A stretch of DNA of 64,000 nucleotides, from contig NZ_JBMSEB010000001.1 in the NCBI RefSeq assembly GCF_049446075.1, positions 372,001-436,000 of the forward strand, given 5' to 3'. Each line of letters opens with the position of its first letter. The stretch's first letter is position 1. Below the pieces are notes generated by a model. The model searched no databases and was not told where the DNA came from. It saw only the letters and a list, made by a program, of their open reading frames with translations. Shown in pieces: positions 44,877-54,098 of the stretch. The position numbers and the translations under genes were made by a program. The DNA is from Humibacter sp049446075. GTDB taxonomy: Bacteria > Actinomycetota > Actinomycetes > Actinomycetales > Microbacteriaceae.

Positions 44877-46262
44877 ATGGGACACGCGGAAGCAACCGAT
44901 GAACGGTCTGCTACGCCTGTGCGCCGATGGCGCATTCGGCGCACCGCCATAGCCTGCGTCCTGCTCCTCGCTGCAGGAACGTCGGGCATCGGGGCGGTTC
45001 GCACAGACGACTGCGGCACCGGCTGCCAGACGGGCACGCCTTCGCCCACTTCCACCCCGGATCCGACGCCGTCTCCCACGACTACTCCCGATCCGACGCC
45101 CACCCCCGTACCGACGGACACGGGCACGCCCGGTCCCAGCGGCACGCCCACTCCGCCCGTCACGCCTCCGCCCGACGATGGGTCGACGCAGGCACCAGCG
45201 CCGGATGGAACTGCCGCCGACGGTGATACCACCGGAGCGGCGACCGGCGATTCGCAGGTGAGCGATGACGCGATGGCGAACCTGCAGACCGCCATCGACA
45301 AGGCGCAGAACGCCGTCGACGCGGCTCAGTCGCTCCTCGACGCGGCCGGCAGCGACTACGACGCAACGAAGACCGCGTACGCGAACGCCAAGGCTCTCGC
45401 AGCTTCTGCCGAGGCGATTGCCGAGGCGGCGTCGAGTGCAGCGAAAGCCGCGGCTGCCAAGCTCATGGTCGCTCTGCATCAGACGCACACTGACGACGCG
45501 ACCACCACGTTGGGTGCGCTGCTAGGCGACGACGCAGGCGGGAACGCGAACCTGCTGCAGCGCCTGACTGCCGCCCATGAGCTCGGCAGCCTCCACGGGC
45601 CTCTCGGGACGCTGACCAGCAGGGCCGAATCCACCGCAAAGCGAGCCCAGAACACGAAGGATGCCGCGGCCAAGGCGAAAGACGCAGTGGCCGCCATTCC
45701 GCTGGCCGAGAAGCGTGCTGCGAAGAACACGGCACAATCGGCCGTCGACGCGGCACAGGCATCCCTCGACGCAGCGACCAACGCCATGGTGGCGGCCTCA
45801 AGCGGCGGCGCCGACCAGAGCTTCACGGACAACTTCACGCTGGCACCCGGCACCTGGGTCGATCCGGTGAAGGGACCGATCACCGATGTCTTCGGGCCGC
45901 GGCCCTCGCAGCCGGCCGGCACACCGGTGTTCCACCCTGGAGTCGACATCGGAGCGTCCTGCATGACGGTGATCGTCGCCTCCGCGGACGGCACCGTGAG
46001 CTACGCCGCTCCGTACAGCGGTTACGGCAACTTCATCCTCATCGATCACGGGGATGGCGTGCAGACGGCGTACGGCCACATCTCGGACGGCACCATCATG
46101 GTCTCCCCTGGGGACCACGTGACAGCTGGCCAACCCATCGCCCGCGTGGGGAGCACCGGGGAATCGACCGGATGCCATCTGCACATCGAGGTGCGAGTGA
46201 ACGGCACCGCCGTCGATCCCATGCCGTTCTTCTTCGATCGCGGGGTGGCGCTGGGACAGTGA
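44877..46262 (+). CDS. Exported M23 family metallopeptidase
   Basis: A 461-residue exported protein. A twin-arginine-rich basic start and hydrophobic stretch (RRTAIACVLLLAAGTSG) make a signal peptide or anchor. A Thr/Pro/Asp-rich linker follows (about 50-120), then a long Ala-rich coiled coil (about 135-315), then the M23 (LytM) domain. Zinc ligands are HPGVD and CHLHIEV, with YGNFILIDHGDGVQTAYGHIS between them. M23 enzymes cut peptidoglycan cross-bridges, and with an N-terminal coiled coil the layout recalls EnvC-type division hydrolases. The ATG at 44877 is my best guess; the frame is open to 44736. Confidence 0.82.
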   Translation: MGHAEATDERSATPVRRWRIRRTAIACVLLLAAGTSGIGAVRTDDCGTGCQTGTPSPTSTPDPTPSPTTTPDPTPTPVPTDTGTPGPSGTPTPPVTPPPDDGSTQAPAPDGTAADGDTTGAATGDSQVSDDAMANLQTAIDKAQNAVDAAQSLLDAAGSDYDATKTAYANAKALAASAEAIAEAASSAAKAAAAKLMVALHQTHTDDATTTLGALLGDDAGGNANLLQRLTAAHELGSLHGPLGTLTSRAESTAKRAQNTKDAAAKAKDAVAAIPLAEKRAAKNTAQSAVDAAQASLDAATNAMVAASSGGADQSFTDNFTLAPGTWVDPVKGPITDVFGPRPSQPAGTPVFHPGVDIGASCMTVIVASADGTVSYAAPYSGYGNFILIDHGDGVQTAYGHISDGTIMVSPGDHVTAGQPIARVGSTGESTGCHLHIEVRVNGTAVDPMPFFFDRGVALGQ

Positions 46263-46456
46263 CGCGCGGCGCACCCACACGCGTTGAGCCCATGGCAGTC
46301 GAGCTAAGCCTGAGAGCATCAGGCGCGATCCGCAAGCCCGCCCCGTATCCGTCGTCGACGTGAAAACTGGCACGCATCCAGCAGGAGCATCGGAAGCACA
46401 ACCGCCGGCTGAGACCGTGACCGGTCCTGCCGTGAGCCAGGAAAGGGGGCGCTGAA

Positions 46457-46777
46457 TTGGGATCGATGATCTACGAAGTCGCGCCGGCACTCGCTATTCG
46501 AGACCGTGCGTTGCGACACCTCCAAGCGGTGATCGTGGGGAGGCTGCGGCGGCACGAGTCGTGCTGCTTCGCCTGGGACGACGAACCCGACATCGGAGGA
46601 GACGACAGCGACAAGGCAGCAGGGCCCGGGCTCCATGGCGCGGTCTGGATCTCGCCCAGCTCGTCGCTCTACTTCAGCTACGAGTCGCCCATGACCGAGC
46701 CGCTCAAGAGGGAATGGCTCGAGGCGCTCGGCGGTGCCGCGGCATCCGGCACCCTTCGTATGCTTCCCGAACCCTGA
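46457..46777 (+). CDS. Small conserved protein (DUF7882-like)
   Basis: A 106-residue protein that resembles the Microbacteriaceae family now called DUF7882, sometimes mislabelled ATP-dependent DNA ligase. It opens MGSMIYEVAP and contains HESCCFAWDDEP and LHGAVWISPSSSLYFSYESP. Function unknown. The TTG at 46457 is chosen because AAAGGGGG sits 8 nt upstream and the family starts MGxxxY; the ATG at 46466 is too far from that site. A ChaB-like gene follows 27 nt later, so the two may be co-transcribed. Confidence 0.65.
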   Translation: MGSMIYEVAPALAIRDRALRHLQAVIVGRLRRHESCCFAWDDEPDIGGDDSDKAAGPGLHGAVWISPSSSLYFSYESPMTEPLKREWLEALGGAAASGTLRMLPEP

Positions 46778-46804
46778 CCATCGGCCAACGTAGAGGAGAT
46801 TCGC

Positions 46805-47200
46805 ATGCCAGGACGGGAACAGATTCCCTCGACCATCCGACGCTCTGACCAGCATGCTCAGGACCTGTGGGCCAAGACCCACGACTCGGCCGTTGACGAG
46901 TACGGCGAAGGGCAACGAGCGCACCGGACCGCCTTTGCCGCCCTCAAGAACGAGTACGAGAAGGTCGGCGATTACTGGGAACGCAAGAAGGAAAGCGGAC
47001 CCTCCGATCGGCAAGCGGCAGGCGGGCGCGACACCGACCGGCCCACCGCGGGCGGAGTCGACGCAAACGCTTCGAAGCAGCATCTGCTCGAGCTCGCTCG
47101 TCGCCTGAACATTCCTGGCCGCAGCTCGATGAACAAGCACGAGCTGGTCGCGGCGATCGAGAAGGCCAACGATCGGGCCACGGCCAGAAGCAGATCCTGA
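46805..47200 (+). CDS. ChaB-like protein with Rho_N/SAP-like tail
   Basis: A 131-residue basic protein. The N-terminal part (PSTIRRSDQHAQDLWAKTHDSAVDEYG) is a ChaB domain, small proteins linked to cation regulation or stress. The C-terminal 35 residues (KQHLLELARRLNIPGRSSMNKHELVAAIEKAN) look like a Rho N-terminal or SAP-type nucleic-acid-binding helix pair. ATG at 46805 after GTAGAGGAG. Follows the DUF7882-like gene. Confidence 0.72.
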   Translation: MPGREQIPSTIRRSDQHAQDLWAKTHDSAVDEYGEGQRAHRTAFAALKNEYEKVGDYWERKKESGPSDRQAAGGRDTDRPTAGGVDANASKQHLLELARRLNIPGRSSMNKHELVAAIEKANDRATARSRS

Positions 47201-47378
47201 GCGGCCGGCGCGCGGCAATTGGGTCAACCGCTCACCCGAAGGTCGAACCACGACACTCGCAGTGTGAACGTGGTTGCGCGATGGTCTCGGACCGGCCGCA
47301 CTTTCGGGCACTTGCCTGTAAACCGCTGGCATCCGGGCGGGCCCTCATGATGTCAGATGCAAGAGTTGCGGTGCCGAG

Positions 47379-47912
47379 TTATGTGCCGTCGCCGTGGTCT
47401 GCGAACGGGTCGGTGAGGAGTTCGAGGTGGCCCATGTGGCATGCGGTCTCCTCGAGCATGTGCACGAGCACCCAGCGCAGCGTGACTGGCCCCTTGCCGA
47501 AAGACGAGCGGGATGCCTTCGTATCCAGACTGAGAATCGACGCGGCCACAGCACGGCTGCGCTGACACGCCGCCACGTATAGCGCAGTGATCTGCTCGAC
47601 GGTGTCGTCGACAGCGGAGTCGAAGTCCCAGTCGGGCGATGCAGCGAACGGTGCTGACGCCCAGGGCTCTGGAAGCTCGCCTGGACCCATCCGCGCGGTG
47701 AACCAGTGATCCTCCATGTGCGCGAGGTGCTTGACGACCCCGCCCGCCGTCAGCTTCGTGGCCGGCAAGCTCACCATTCGCGCCTCGGCAGCGGACAATG
47801 CGGAGAACCTCGTCATCACGCGCTTGCGATAGAGGTCAAGAAATTGCGTAAGGGTCGTGCGCTCGTCGCCATCAAGATCCGGATAGCTCGACGGTTGGGC
47901 AACCTGACTCAT
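47379..47912 (-). CDS. DinB family protein (DUF664)
   Basis: A 177-residue four-helix metal-binding protein of the DinB/DUF664 superfamily, whose members include thiol-dependent S-transferases. The likely metal histidines are in VVKHLAHMEDHW and in LVHMLEETACHMGHLELL. The substrate is unknown, and a mycothiol-dependent role is only a family-based guess. ATG at 47912. It stands alone. Confidence 0.8.
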   Translation of the reverse strand: MSQVAQPSSYPDLDGDERTTLTQFLDLYRKRVMTRFSALSAAEARMVSLPATKLTAGGVVKHLAHMEDHWFTARMGPGELPEPWASAPFAASPDWDFDSAVDDTVEQITALYVAACQRSRAVAASILSLDTKASRSSFGKGPVTLRWVLVHMLEETACHMGHLELLTDPFADHGDGT

Positions 47913-48330
47913 GGCCGAACACTAAACTCCAGTCGCGCGACATGCACCATAGAAGGCCGGACCGCTGTCAGACGGCGGCCCATGCAGTCCGCGCCATCGG
48001 GCGACGTTCCGCCAGACCCAGGATCCAGCCCACCCAACGCCGCTTCGCACTCCGGCTGTCGTAAAACCGGCCCGCACCCCAAGAGGCGGCGTATCGCGGG
48101 TGGGCATCAGGCGCACGGCGCCACCGAGGTCATCGGGCCGCCTGAGCTCGCAGAAGCGTTCGCGCAGCTCGAAGCGGCCATCACGAACGTTCTCTACGAG
48201 ATGAAGGGTTGATCGTCGACGGCGTCACCCCGAGCAATCGCACTCTTCGATATGGATGAGGCATCGTCTCAGTGCCAGCCGCGGAGGACGCCCTGGCCAT
48301 AGCGTGTCGCGACCAGGGTTCTCTATCGGG
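47913..48330. other. 418-nt stretch with no recognised gene
   Basis: Open frames cross this region, one on the plus strand ending at 48212, but none has a credible start, ribosome site or recognisable sequence. No repeat or hairpin of note was seen. It contains the upstream region of the DinB gene. Confidence 0.5.
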
Positions 48331-48403
48331 TGGGCCCTGCCGGGATCGAACCGACGACATCCACGGTGTAAACGTGGCGCTCTACCAGCTGAGCTAAAGG
48401 CCC
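48331..48403 (-). tRNA. tRNA-Val (anticodon TAC)
   Basis: Read on the minus strand from GGGCCTT: D-stem GCTC, anticodon stem CCACG/CGTGG with loop TTTACAC (anticodon TAC), T-arm GTCGG-TTCGATC-CCGGC, and acceptor AGGGCCC plus discriminator A. All four stems pair. CCA is not encoded. Confidence 0.95.
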
Positions 48404-48443
48404 TCGGCTGTGAAGTCTACCGAGGCCTGGCGGGCGGCCAAGG

Positions 48444-48911
48444 TCAGGCGGCCTTCAGTTCCTCCAGCGCAATGCGGTACGCCTCCAGCGTTCGGGCCTC
48501 GCCTGGAGCGGTGATGAAGCTCTCGCGGATGATGCCGTCAGCGTCGATGAGGAACGTCGCGCGGTTCGCGAACCCCTTCTCCTCCAGGAACACGCCGTAC
48601 TGCTTGGCGGTGTCGCCGTGGGGCCAGAAGTCGCTGAGCAGCCGGAACTTGTAACCCTCCTGCTCGGCCCAGGCGCGCAGAGTGAACTTCGAATCTACGG
48701 AGATGCCGAGCAACTCCACATCGTCCGCACGGAACAGCTCGAGGTTGTCTCGCAACTCGCAGAGTTCTCCGGTGCAGGTGCCCGAGAAGGCGAGCGGGAA
48801 GAAGACGAGAGCGACGGCGCTCTTGCCTCGGTAGTCGCTGAGCCGGACGTGCTCGCCGAACTGGTCGGGCAGTTCGAAATCGGGCGCCTGGGTGTCGTTC
48901 TCCAGAGCCAC
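48444..48911 (-). CDS. Peroxiredoxin (AhpE/BCP-like)
   Basis: A 155-residue thiol peroxidase that reduces hydroperoxides. The peroxidatic site is PLAFSGTCTGELCELRD: the catalytic Cys plus a second Cys five residues on, the C-x4-C spacing of PrxQ/BCP enzymes, so an internal disulfide is possible. The conserved Arg (NRATFLID) is present. The GTG at 48911 is fixed by GGAAGGAG just upstream. It diverges from aceE. Confidence 0.88.
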   Translation of the reverse strand: MALENDTQAPDFELPDQFGEHVRLSDYRGKSAVALVFFPLAFSGTCTGELCELRDNLELFRADDVELLGISVDSKFTLRAWAEQEGYKFRLLSDFWPHGDTAKQYGVFLEEKGFANRATFLIDADGIIRESFITAPGEARTLEAYRIALEELKAA

Positions 48912-49129
48912 CGTCTTCTCCTTCCACGTGGGCGAAGCCCGCTTGAATGCGCCGTGCCCGCGAGGCAGCGCGCACGGTACGACAGCATAGACCGCGGGTC
49001 GCTGAAGCGGACCGCAGCGGCACGACAAGACGGCTATCGTGACTAGGCTTGCCTACGGTGCCCAGACTGTCGCAACCCGACAGCATCGGACGCCGCCCAC
49101 GATCGATACACACAAAGAAAGAGGTCGCG

Positions 49130-51856
49130 GTGACTGTCAACGACCAGGACCCGTATTCGGTGAACTACATCGACTCGGACCCTGACGAGACCGCCGAGTG
49201 GCAGGAGTCCCTCGACGCGCTCGTAGCGGCGGAGGGCCGCGAGCGTGCTCGCGAGATCATGCTGAACCTGCTGAAGCGGTCGAAGGAACTCCACCTCGGC
49301 GTGCCGATGGTTCCCACGACGGACTACATCAACACCATTGCGCCCGAGAACGAGCCCGACTTCCCCGGCGACGAAGAGATCGAGCGGCGCTACCGGGCGT
49401 GGATCCGTTGGAACGCAGCCATCCTCGTGCACCGCGCCCAGCGGCCGGGCATCGCGGTCGGCGGTCACATCTCCACGTACGCGTCGAGTGCGGCGCTCTA
49501 CGAGGTCGGCTTCAACCACTTCTTCCGTGGGCAGGACCACCCGGGCGGCGGGGACCAGATCTTCATCCAGGGGCATGCATCCCCCGGGCCCTACGCACGC
49601 GCTTTCCTCGAGGGCCGGCTCACCGCCGAACAGCTCGACGGCTTCCGCCAGGAGAAGTCGCACGCCCCGAACGGGCTCTCCTCATACCCCCACCCGCGCC
49701 TGATGCCCGAGTTCTGGCAGTTCCCGACGGTCTCGATGGGGCTCGGCCCGATCAATGCCATCTATCAGGCGCAGCTCAACAGGTACCTGACGAACCGCGG
49801 CATCAAGGATGCATCGGACCAGCACGTCTGGGCGTTCCTCGGCGACGGCGAGATGGACGAGGTCGAGAGCCGCGGACAGCTCCAGGTGGCGGCGAACGAG
49901 GGCCTCGACAACCTCACCTTCGTGATCAATGCCAACCTGCAGCGCCTCGACGGCCCGGTACGCGGAAACGGCAAGATCATCCAGGAGCTGGAGAGCTTCT
50001 TCCGCGGTGCCGGCTGGAACGTGATCAAGGTCATTTGGGGCCGTGAGTGGGACGACCTCCTCGCCCGCGACGTCGACGGCGCGCTGCTCAACATCATGAA
50101 CACCACGCCGGACGGCGACTACCAGACCTACAAGGCCGAGAGTGGCGCATACGTGCGTGAGCACTTCTTCGGCAAGGACCCTCGGGCGCTCGAGCTCGTC
50201 AAGGACTACTCGGACGAGCAGATCTGGAACCTCAAGCGCGGTGGCCACGACTACCGCAAGGTGTACGCGGCGTTCAAGGCAGCCGTCGAGCACAAGGGCC
50301 AGCCCACCGTCATCATCGCGAAGACCATCAAGGGATACGGGCTAGGCCCGCACTTCGAGGGCCGCAACGCGACCCACCAGATGAAGAAGATGACGCTGGA
50401 CGACCTCAAGAAGTTCCGCGACGCCATGCACATCCCCATCACTGACGACCAGCTCGCGGAGAACCCGTACCTTCCGCCGTACTACAACCCCGGCGAGAAC
50501 GACGAGGCCATTCAGTACATGCTGGAGCGCCGTCGTGCTCTGGGCGGCTTCCTGCCGGAACGGCGTTCGAAGTACACGCAGATCCCGCTGCCAGACGACT
50601 CGGCCTACGCCATCTCGAAGAAGGGCTCGGGTACGCAGGAGATCGCAACGACCATGGCGTTCGTGCGCCTGCTGAAAGATCTGCTGCGGGCCAAGGACTT
50701 CGGTCACCGCATCGTGCCGATCATCCCTGATGAGGCGCGCACCTTCGGCATCGACGCCTTCTTCCCTAACGCGAAGATCTACAACCCCAACGGCCAGCAC
50801 TACACGTCGGTCGACCGGGAGCTGCTGCTGTCGTACAAGGAGAGTCCGCAGGGTCAGATCATCCACGTCGGAATCAACGAGGCCGGCGCTATGGCGGCTT
50901 TCACCAACGTGGGCACCTCGTACGCCACGCAGGGCGAGCCTCTGATCCCGGTCTACGTGTTCTACTCGATGTTCGGGTTCCAGCGCACGGGCGACGCGAT
51001 GTGGGCCGCCGGCGACCAGATGGCGCGCGGCTTCATCATGGGCGCCACCGCGGGCCGCACCACGCTCACGGGCGAAGGCCTGCAGCACGCCGACGGTCAC
51101 TCCCCCATGCTGGCCGCCACCAACCCTGCGGTGGTCACCTACGATCCGGCGTACGCCTACGAGATCGGGCACATCGTTCGCGCCGGCATCGAGCGAATGT
51201 ACGGCGGCTCGCACCCAGACCCGAATGTCATGTACTACCTCACGGTGTACAACGAGCCAATGGTGCAGCCGGCCGAGCCCGAGAACCTCGATGTCGAAGG
51301 GGTGCTGCGCGGCATCTACAAGCTGCGCAGCGCAGAAGGTGACGGACCGCGTGCGCAACTGCTGGCATCCGGCGTCGCTGTCCCGTGGGCACTCGAGGCG
51401 CAGGAGCTTCTTGCGAACGACTGGGGCGTACGAGCGGATGTCTGGAGCGTGACGAGCTGGAACGAGCTTCGCAGAGACGGGCTGGCCGCGGACGAGCACA
51501 ACTTCCTGCATCCTCAGGAGGAGAAGCGCGTTCCATACCTGACGACCAAACTGGCCCAGGCACAGGGCCCGTTCATCGCGACGACCGACTACGCGCACGC
51601 GGTACCCGACCAGATCCGCGCCTACGTTCCCGGCGAGTTCGCCACGCTCGGCGCCGATGACTTCGGCTTCTCCGACACGCGCGCAGCCGCCCGCCGGTTC
51701 TTCAAGATCGACGGACCTTCGATGGTCGTGCGTACGCTCGAGCTGCTGGCGGGCCGGGGCGAGGTCGATCCCGGCGCTCCCGCGCAGGCGATCGAACGCT
51801 ACCGGCTTTACGACGTGAACGCCGGCACGACCGGGGTCGCCGGCGGAGAGAGCTAG
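49130..51856 (+). CDS. aceE: Pyruvate dehydrogenase E1 component, homodimeric
   Basis: A 908-residue thiamine-diphosphate enzyme that decarboxylates pyruvate and passes the acetyl group to E2. The TPP motif is GDGEMDEVESRGQLQVAANEGLDNLTFVINANLQ, and GGHISTYASSAALYEVGFNHFF and SHAPNGLSSYPHPRLMP are typical of AceE. The GTG at 49130 has AAAGAGG upstream; earlier in-frame codons are not homologous. E2 and E3 are at 19472 and 18029. It ends 11 nt before fasR, so acetyl-CoA production may be co-transcribed with the fatty-acid regulator. Confidence 0.94.
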   Translation: MTVNDQDPYSVNYIDSDPDETAEWQESLDALVAAEGRERAREIMLNLLKRSKELHLGVPMVPTTDYINTIAPENEPDFPGDEEIERRYRAWIRWNAAILVHRAQRPGIAVGGHISTYASSAALYEVGFNHFFRGQDHPGGGDQIFIQGHASPGPYARAFLEGRLTAEQLDGFRQEKSHAPNGLSSYPHPRLMPEFWQFPTVSMGLGPINAIYQAQLNRYLTNRGIKDASDQHVWAFLGDGEMDEVESRGQLQVAANEGLDNLTFVINANLQRLDGPVRGNGKIIQELESFFRGAGWNVIKVIWGREWDDLLARDVDGALLNIMNTTPDGDYQTYKAESGAYVREHFFGKDPRALELVKDYSDEQIWNLKRGGHDYRKVYAAFKAAVEHKGQPTVIIAKTIKGYGLGPHFEGRNATHQMKKMTLDDLKKFRDAMHIPITDDQLAENPYLPPYYNPGENDEAIQYMLERRRALGGFLPERRSKYTQIPLPDDSAYAISKKGSGTQEIATTMAFVRLLKDLLRAKDFGHRIVPIIPDEARTFGIDAFFPNAKIYNPNGQHYTSVDRELLLSYKESPQGQIIHVGINEAGAMAAFTNVGTSYATQGEPLIPVYVFYSMFGFQRTGDAMWAAGDQMARGFIMGATAGRTTLTGEGLQHADGHSPMLAATNPAVVTYDPAYAYEIGHIVRAGIERMYGGSHPDPNVMYYLTVYNEPMVQPAEPENLDVEGVLRGIYKLRSAEGDGPRAQLLASGVAVPWALEAQELLANDWGVRADVWSVTSWNELRRDGLAADEHNFLHPQEEKRVPYLTTKLAQAQGPFIATTDYAHAVPDQIRAYVPGEFATLGADDFGFSDTRAAARRFFKIDGPSMVVRTLELLAGRGEVDPGAPAQAIERYRLYDVNAGTTGVAGGES

Positions 51857-51867
51857 GCAGCGCGAGC

Positions 51868-53070
51868 GTGGCGAAGCCGAGGACCAAAGAGGAGACGCTC
51901 GCCTGGCTGCGCAAGATCTCGGGTGAGCTCGCGACTGCAACGCTGAAAAGGCTCGAGGACACGCTGCCGTGGTACAGCGACATGCCGCCTGGGCGGCGGT
52001 CGGCCGTGGGTCTCGTCGCGCAAGCGGGCATCACGTCGTTCATCTCGTGGTTCGACGACCCCCGCTCCACGCCGTGGATCGCTGCCGACGTGTTCGGCGC
52101 GGCGCCGCGGGAGTTGCTGCGTTCGGTTTCGTTGCAGCAGACGCTCCAGCTCATCCGCGTCACCGTCGAGGTGGTCGAAGATCGGGTGCGTACCGGAGGC
52201 AATGAGGAGCTGCGCGAGGCCATCCTGCTCTATTCACGTGAGATCGCCTTCGCGGCAGCGGACGTGTACGCGAGGGCAGCCGAGGCTCGCGGCCTCTGGG
52301 ACGCCCGCCTCGAGGCGCTCGTTGTCGACTCGATTCTCACCGGCGAGTACGACGATGAGCTCCCCAGCAGGATCGCGGCCCTCGGATGGCACGGACACGG
52401 CGAGGTCAGCGTGCTCGTCGGCACGGCTCCGAAGCAGCTCGATGTCGACCAACTGCGCCGGATCGCCAGGCACATGAGTGCCGACGTGCTCATCGGCGTG
52501 CAGGGCTCTCGGCTCGTTCTGGTCATCGGTCGCGCGCAGCCGCGTGCCACCGAGCAGGAGGAGATGGGGCCCTCCAGCACAACGAGCTTCATGGAGATCG
52601 CTCGGCAACTTGAGCCGGGATTCGGACCCGGCCATCTCGTGCTCGGCCATGAAGTACCAGGGCTGGTGGACGCATCCAAGAGTGCCAGGGCGGCCCTCGC
52701 CGGTTTCGCTGTCGCGAAAGCGTGGCGCAACTGCCCCCGGCCCGTGCATGCCGACGACCTGCTGCCCGAGCGCGCCTTCGCCGGAGACGCGCTTGCCAGG
52801 AGCACCCTCGTGAACCGCATCTACCGCCCGCTCCAGGCGCACTCACCCGAACTCCTCAACACGCTGTGGAGCTACCTCGACAACGGCCGGTCTCTGGAGG
52901 CCACCGCCCGAGAGCTCTTCGTGCACCCCAATACCGTGCGCTACCGGTTGAAGCGTGTGACGGATGTCATCGGCTGGGATGCCACGGGAGCCCGGGAGGC
53001 CCTTATTCTGCAGGCCGCACTCATCGTGGGCTCGATCAACGAGCCGGATGCGCCGGCCCGGCGCCGCTGA
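51868..53070 (+). CDS. fasR: PucR-family regulator of fatty-acid synthesis (FasR-like)
   Basis: A 400-residue regulator with a PucR C-terminal helix-turn-helix (NTLWSYLDNGRSLEATARELFVHPNTVRYRLKRV, near 330-365) and a GGDEF-like central region. Position, directly before fabD-fabH-acpP-fabF, matches Streptomyces FasR, which activates that operon. GTG start at 51868, 11 nt after aceE. A TAGT-N6-ACTA inverted repeat at 53109-53122, between this gene and fabD, could be its binding site, but this is unproven. Confidence 0.8.
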   Translation: MAKPRTKEETLAWLRKISGELATATLKRLEDTLPWYSDMPPGRRSAVGLVAQAGITSFISWFDDPRSTPWIAADVFGAAPRELLRSVSLQQTLQLIRVTVEVVEDRVRTGGNEELREAILLYSREIAFAAADVYARAAEARGLWDARLEALVVDSILTGEYDDELPSRIAALGWHGHGEVSVLVGTAPKQLDVDQLRRIARHMSADVLIGVQGSRLVLVIGRAQPRATEQEEMGPSSTTSFMEIARQLEPGFGPGHLVLGHEVPGLVDASKSARAALAGFAVAKAWRNCPRPVHADDLLPERAFAGDALARSTLVNRIYRPLQAHSPELLNTLWSYLDNGRSLEATARELFVHPNTVRYRLKRVTDVIGWDATGAREALILQAALIVGSINEPDAPARRR

Positions 53071-53108
53071 GGTGGAACGATGTACGACACCGACAAACGA
53101 TTACGCAG

Positions 53109-53122
53109 TAGTTCATCGACTA
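53109..53122 (+). promoter_or_regulatory. Inverted repeat upstream of fabD
   Basis: TAGT, 6 nt, ACTA, about 40 nt before the fabD GTG. A candidate operator for the FasR-like regulator, on position only. Confidence 0.3.
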
Positions 53123-53162
53123 TCGACACGGGGGCCCTCGAGAGCATTGGCAGACTAGAACG

Positions 53163-54098
53163 GTGATTGTCGTCGCCTGCCCCGGTCAGGGCTCGCAAAC
53201 CCCTGGTTTCCTCGAGCCGTGGCTCGCCGACGACGCCTCCCGCCGTCTCGTCGGGCGCTATTCCGAGGTCACTGGCGTCGACCTGGTGAAGCACGGCACG
53301 GTTTCGGATGCCGAGACCATCCGTGACACGGCACTCGCCCAGCCGCTCATCGTCGCCGCGAGCCTCCTCGCACTCCGTGCACTACGCCAGGCGATGCCCG
53401 AAGCCGCGATCGGCGGAATCGCCGGGCATTCGGTCGGCGAGGCAGCGGCGGCGGCCGGAGCGGGCATTCTTTCGGACGACGACGCACTCCGTTTCGTCCG
53501 TTCAAGGGCTCTACTCATGGCCGAGGCCGCAGCGGCGACCCCGACGGGCATGAGCGCTGTGCTCGGCGGAGATCAGGATGCCGTCGTCGAGCACGTCACG
53601 GAACTCGGGCTCGAGCCAGCGAACTACAACGGAGGCGGTCAGATCGTCGTCGCAGGTGCCCTGGATGCCCTCGCCCGCCTTTCCGACGAACCGCTGCGTG
53701 GCACGAGGGTCGTGCCCCTTCAGGTGGCGGGCGCGTTCCACACCCGGTACATGCAGCAGGCACGGGACAGCCTCGCCAAGGAGGCCGGCGGGTTCACGGC
53801 GAACGATCCGGCACTGACGATCTGGAGCAACCGGGACGGCTCCGTCGTCGAATCGGGCGCTCGATTCCTCGAACTGATGGTCGGCCAGGTTGCGTCGCCG
53901 GTGCGGTGGGACCTGTGCATGGAGTCGTTCCAGAACGCAGGCATCACCGGTCTCATCGAGCTCACCCCAGGCGGAGCGCTGACCGGGCTCGCGAAGCGTG
54001 CCATGAGGGGCGTTCCCACCGTGGCCATCAAGACGCCTGACGACCTTTCCGCGGCGGTCGAGTTGCTGACGTCCGTCGCGGTGGGCGACGCCTCATGA
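53163..54098 (+). CDS. fabD: ACP S-malonyltransferase
   Basis: A 311-residue enzyme that loads malonyl onto acyl carrier protein for fatty-acid elongation. Motifs are CPGQGSQTPGF, the active serine in GHSVGEAAAA, and the catalytic His in GAFHTRYM. GTG start at 53163; CAGACT ends 6 nt upstream, so it may be leaderless. Its stop overlaps the fabH ATG by 4 nt. First gene of the fab operon. Confidence 0.92.
   Translation: MIVVACPGQGSQTPGFLEPWLADDASRRLVGRYSEVTGVDLVKHGTVSDAETIRDTALAQPLIVAASLLALRALRQAMPEAAIGGIAGHSVGEAAAAAGAGILSDDDALRFVRSRALLMAEAAAATPTGMSAVLGGDQDAVVEHVTELGLEPANYNGGGQIVVAGALDALARLSDEPLRGTRVVPLQVAGAFHTRYMQQARDSLAKEAGGFTANDPALTIWSNRDGSVVESGARFLELMVGQVASPVRWDLCMESFQNAGITGLIELTPGGALTGLAKRAMRGVPTVAIKTPDDLSAAVELLTSVAVGDAS

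Noticed and set aside
47706..48212. A 168-residue plus-strand frame ending in the gene-free gap
   Set aside because: Its first part is antisense to the DinB gene and the rest has no credible start or homology.
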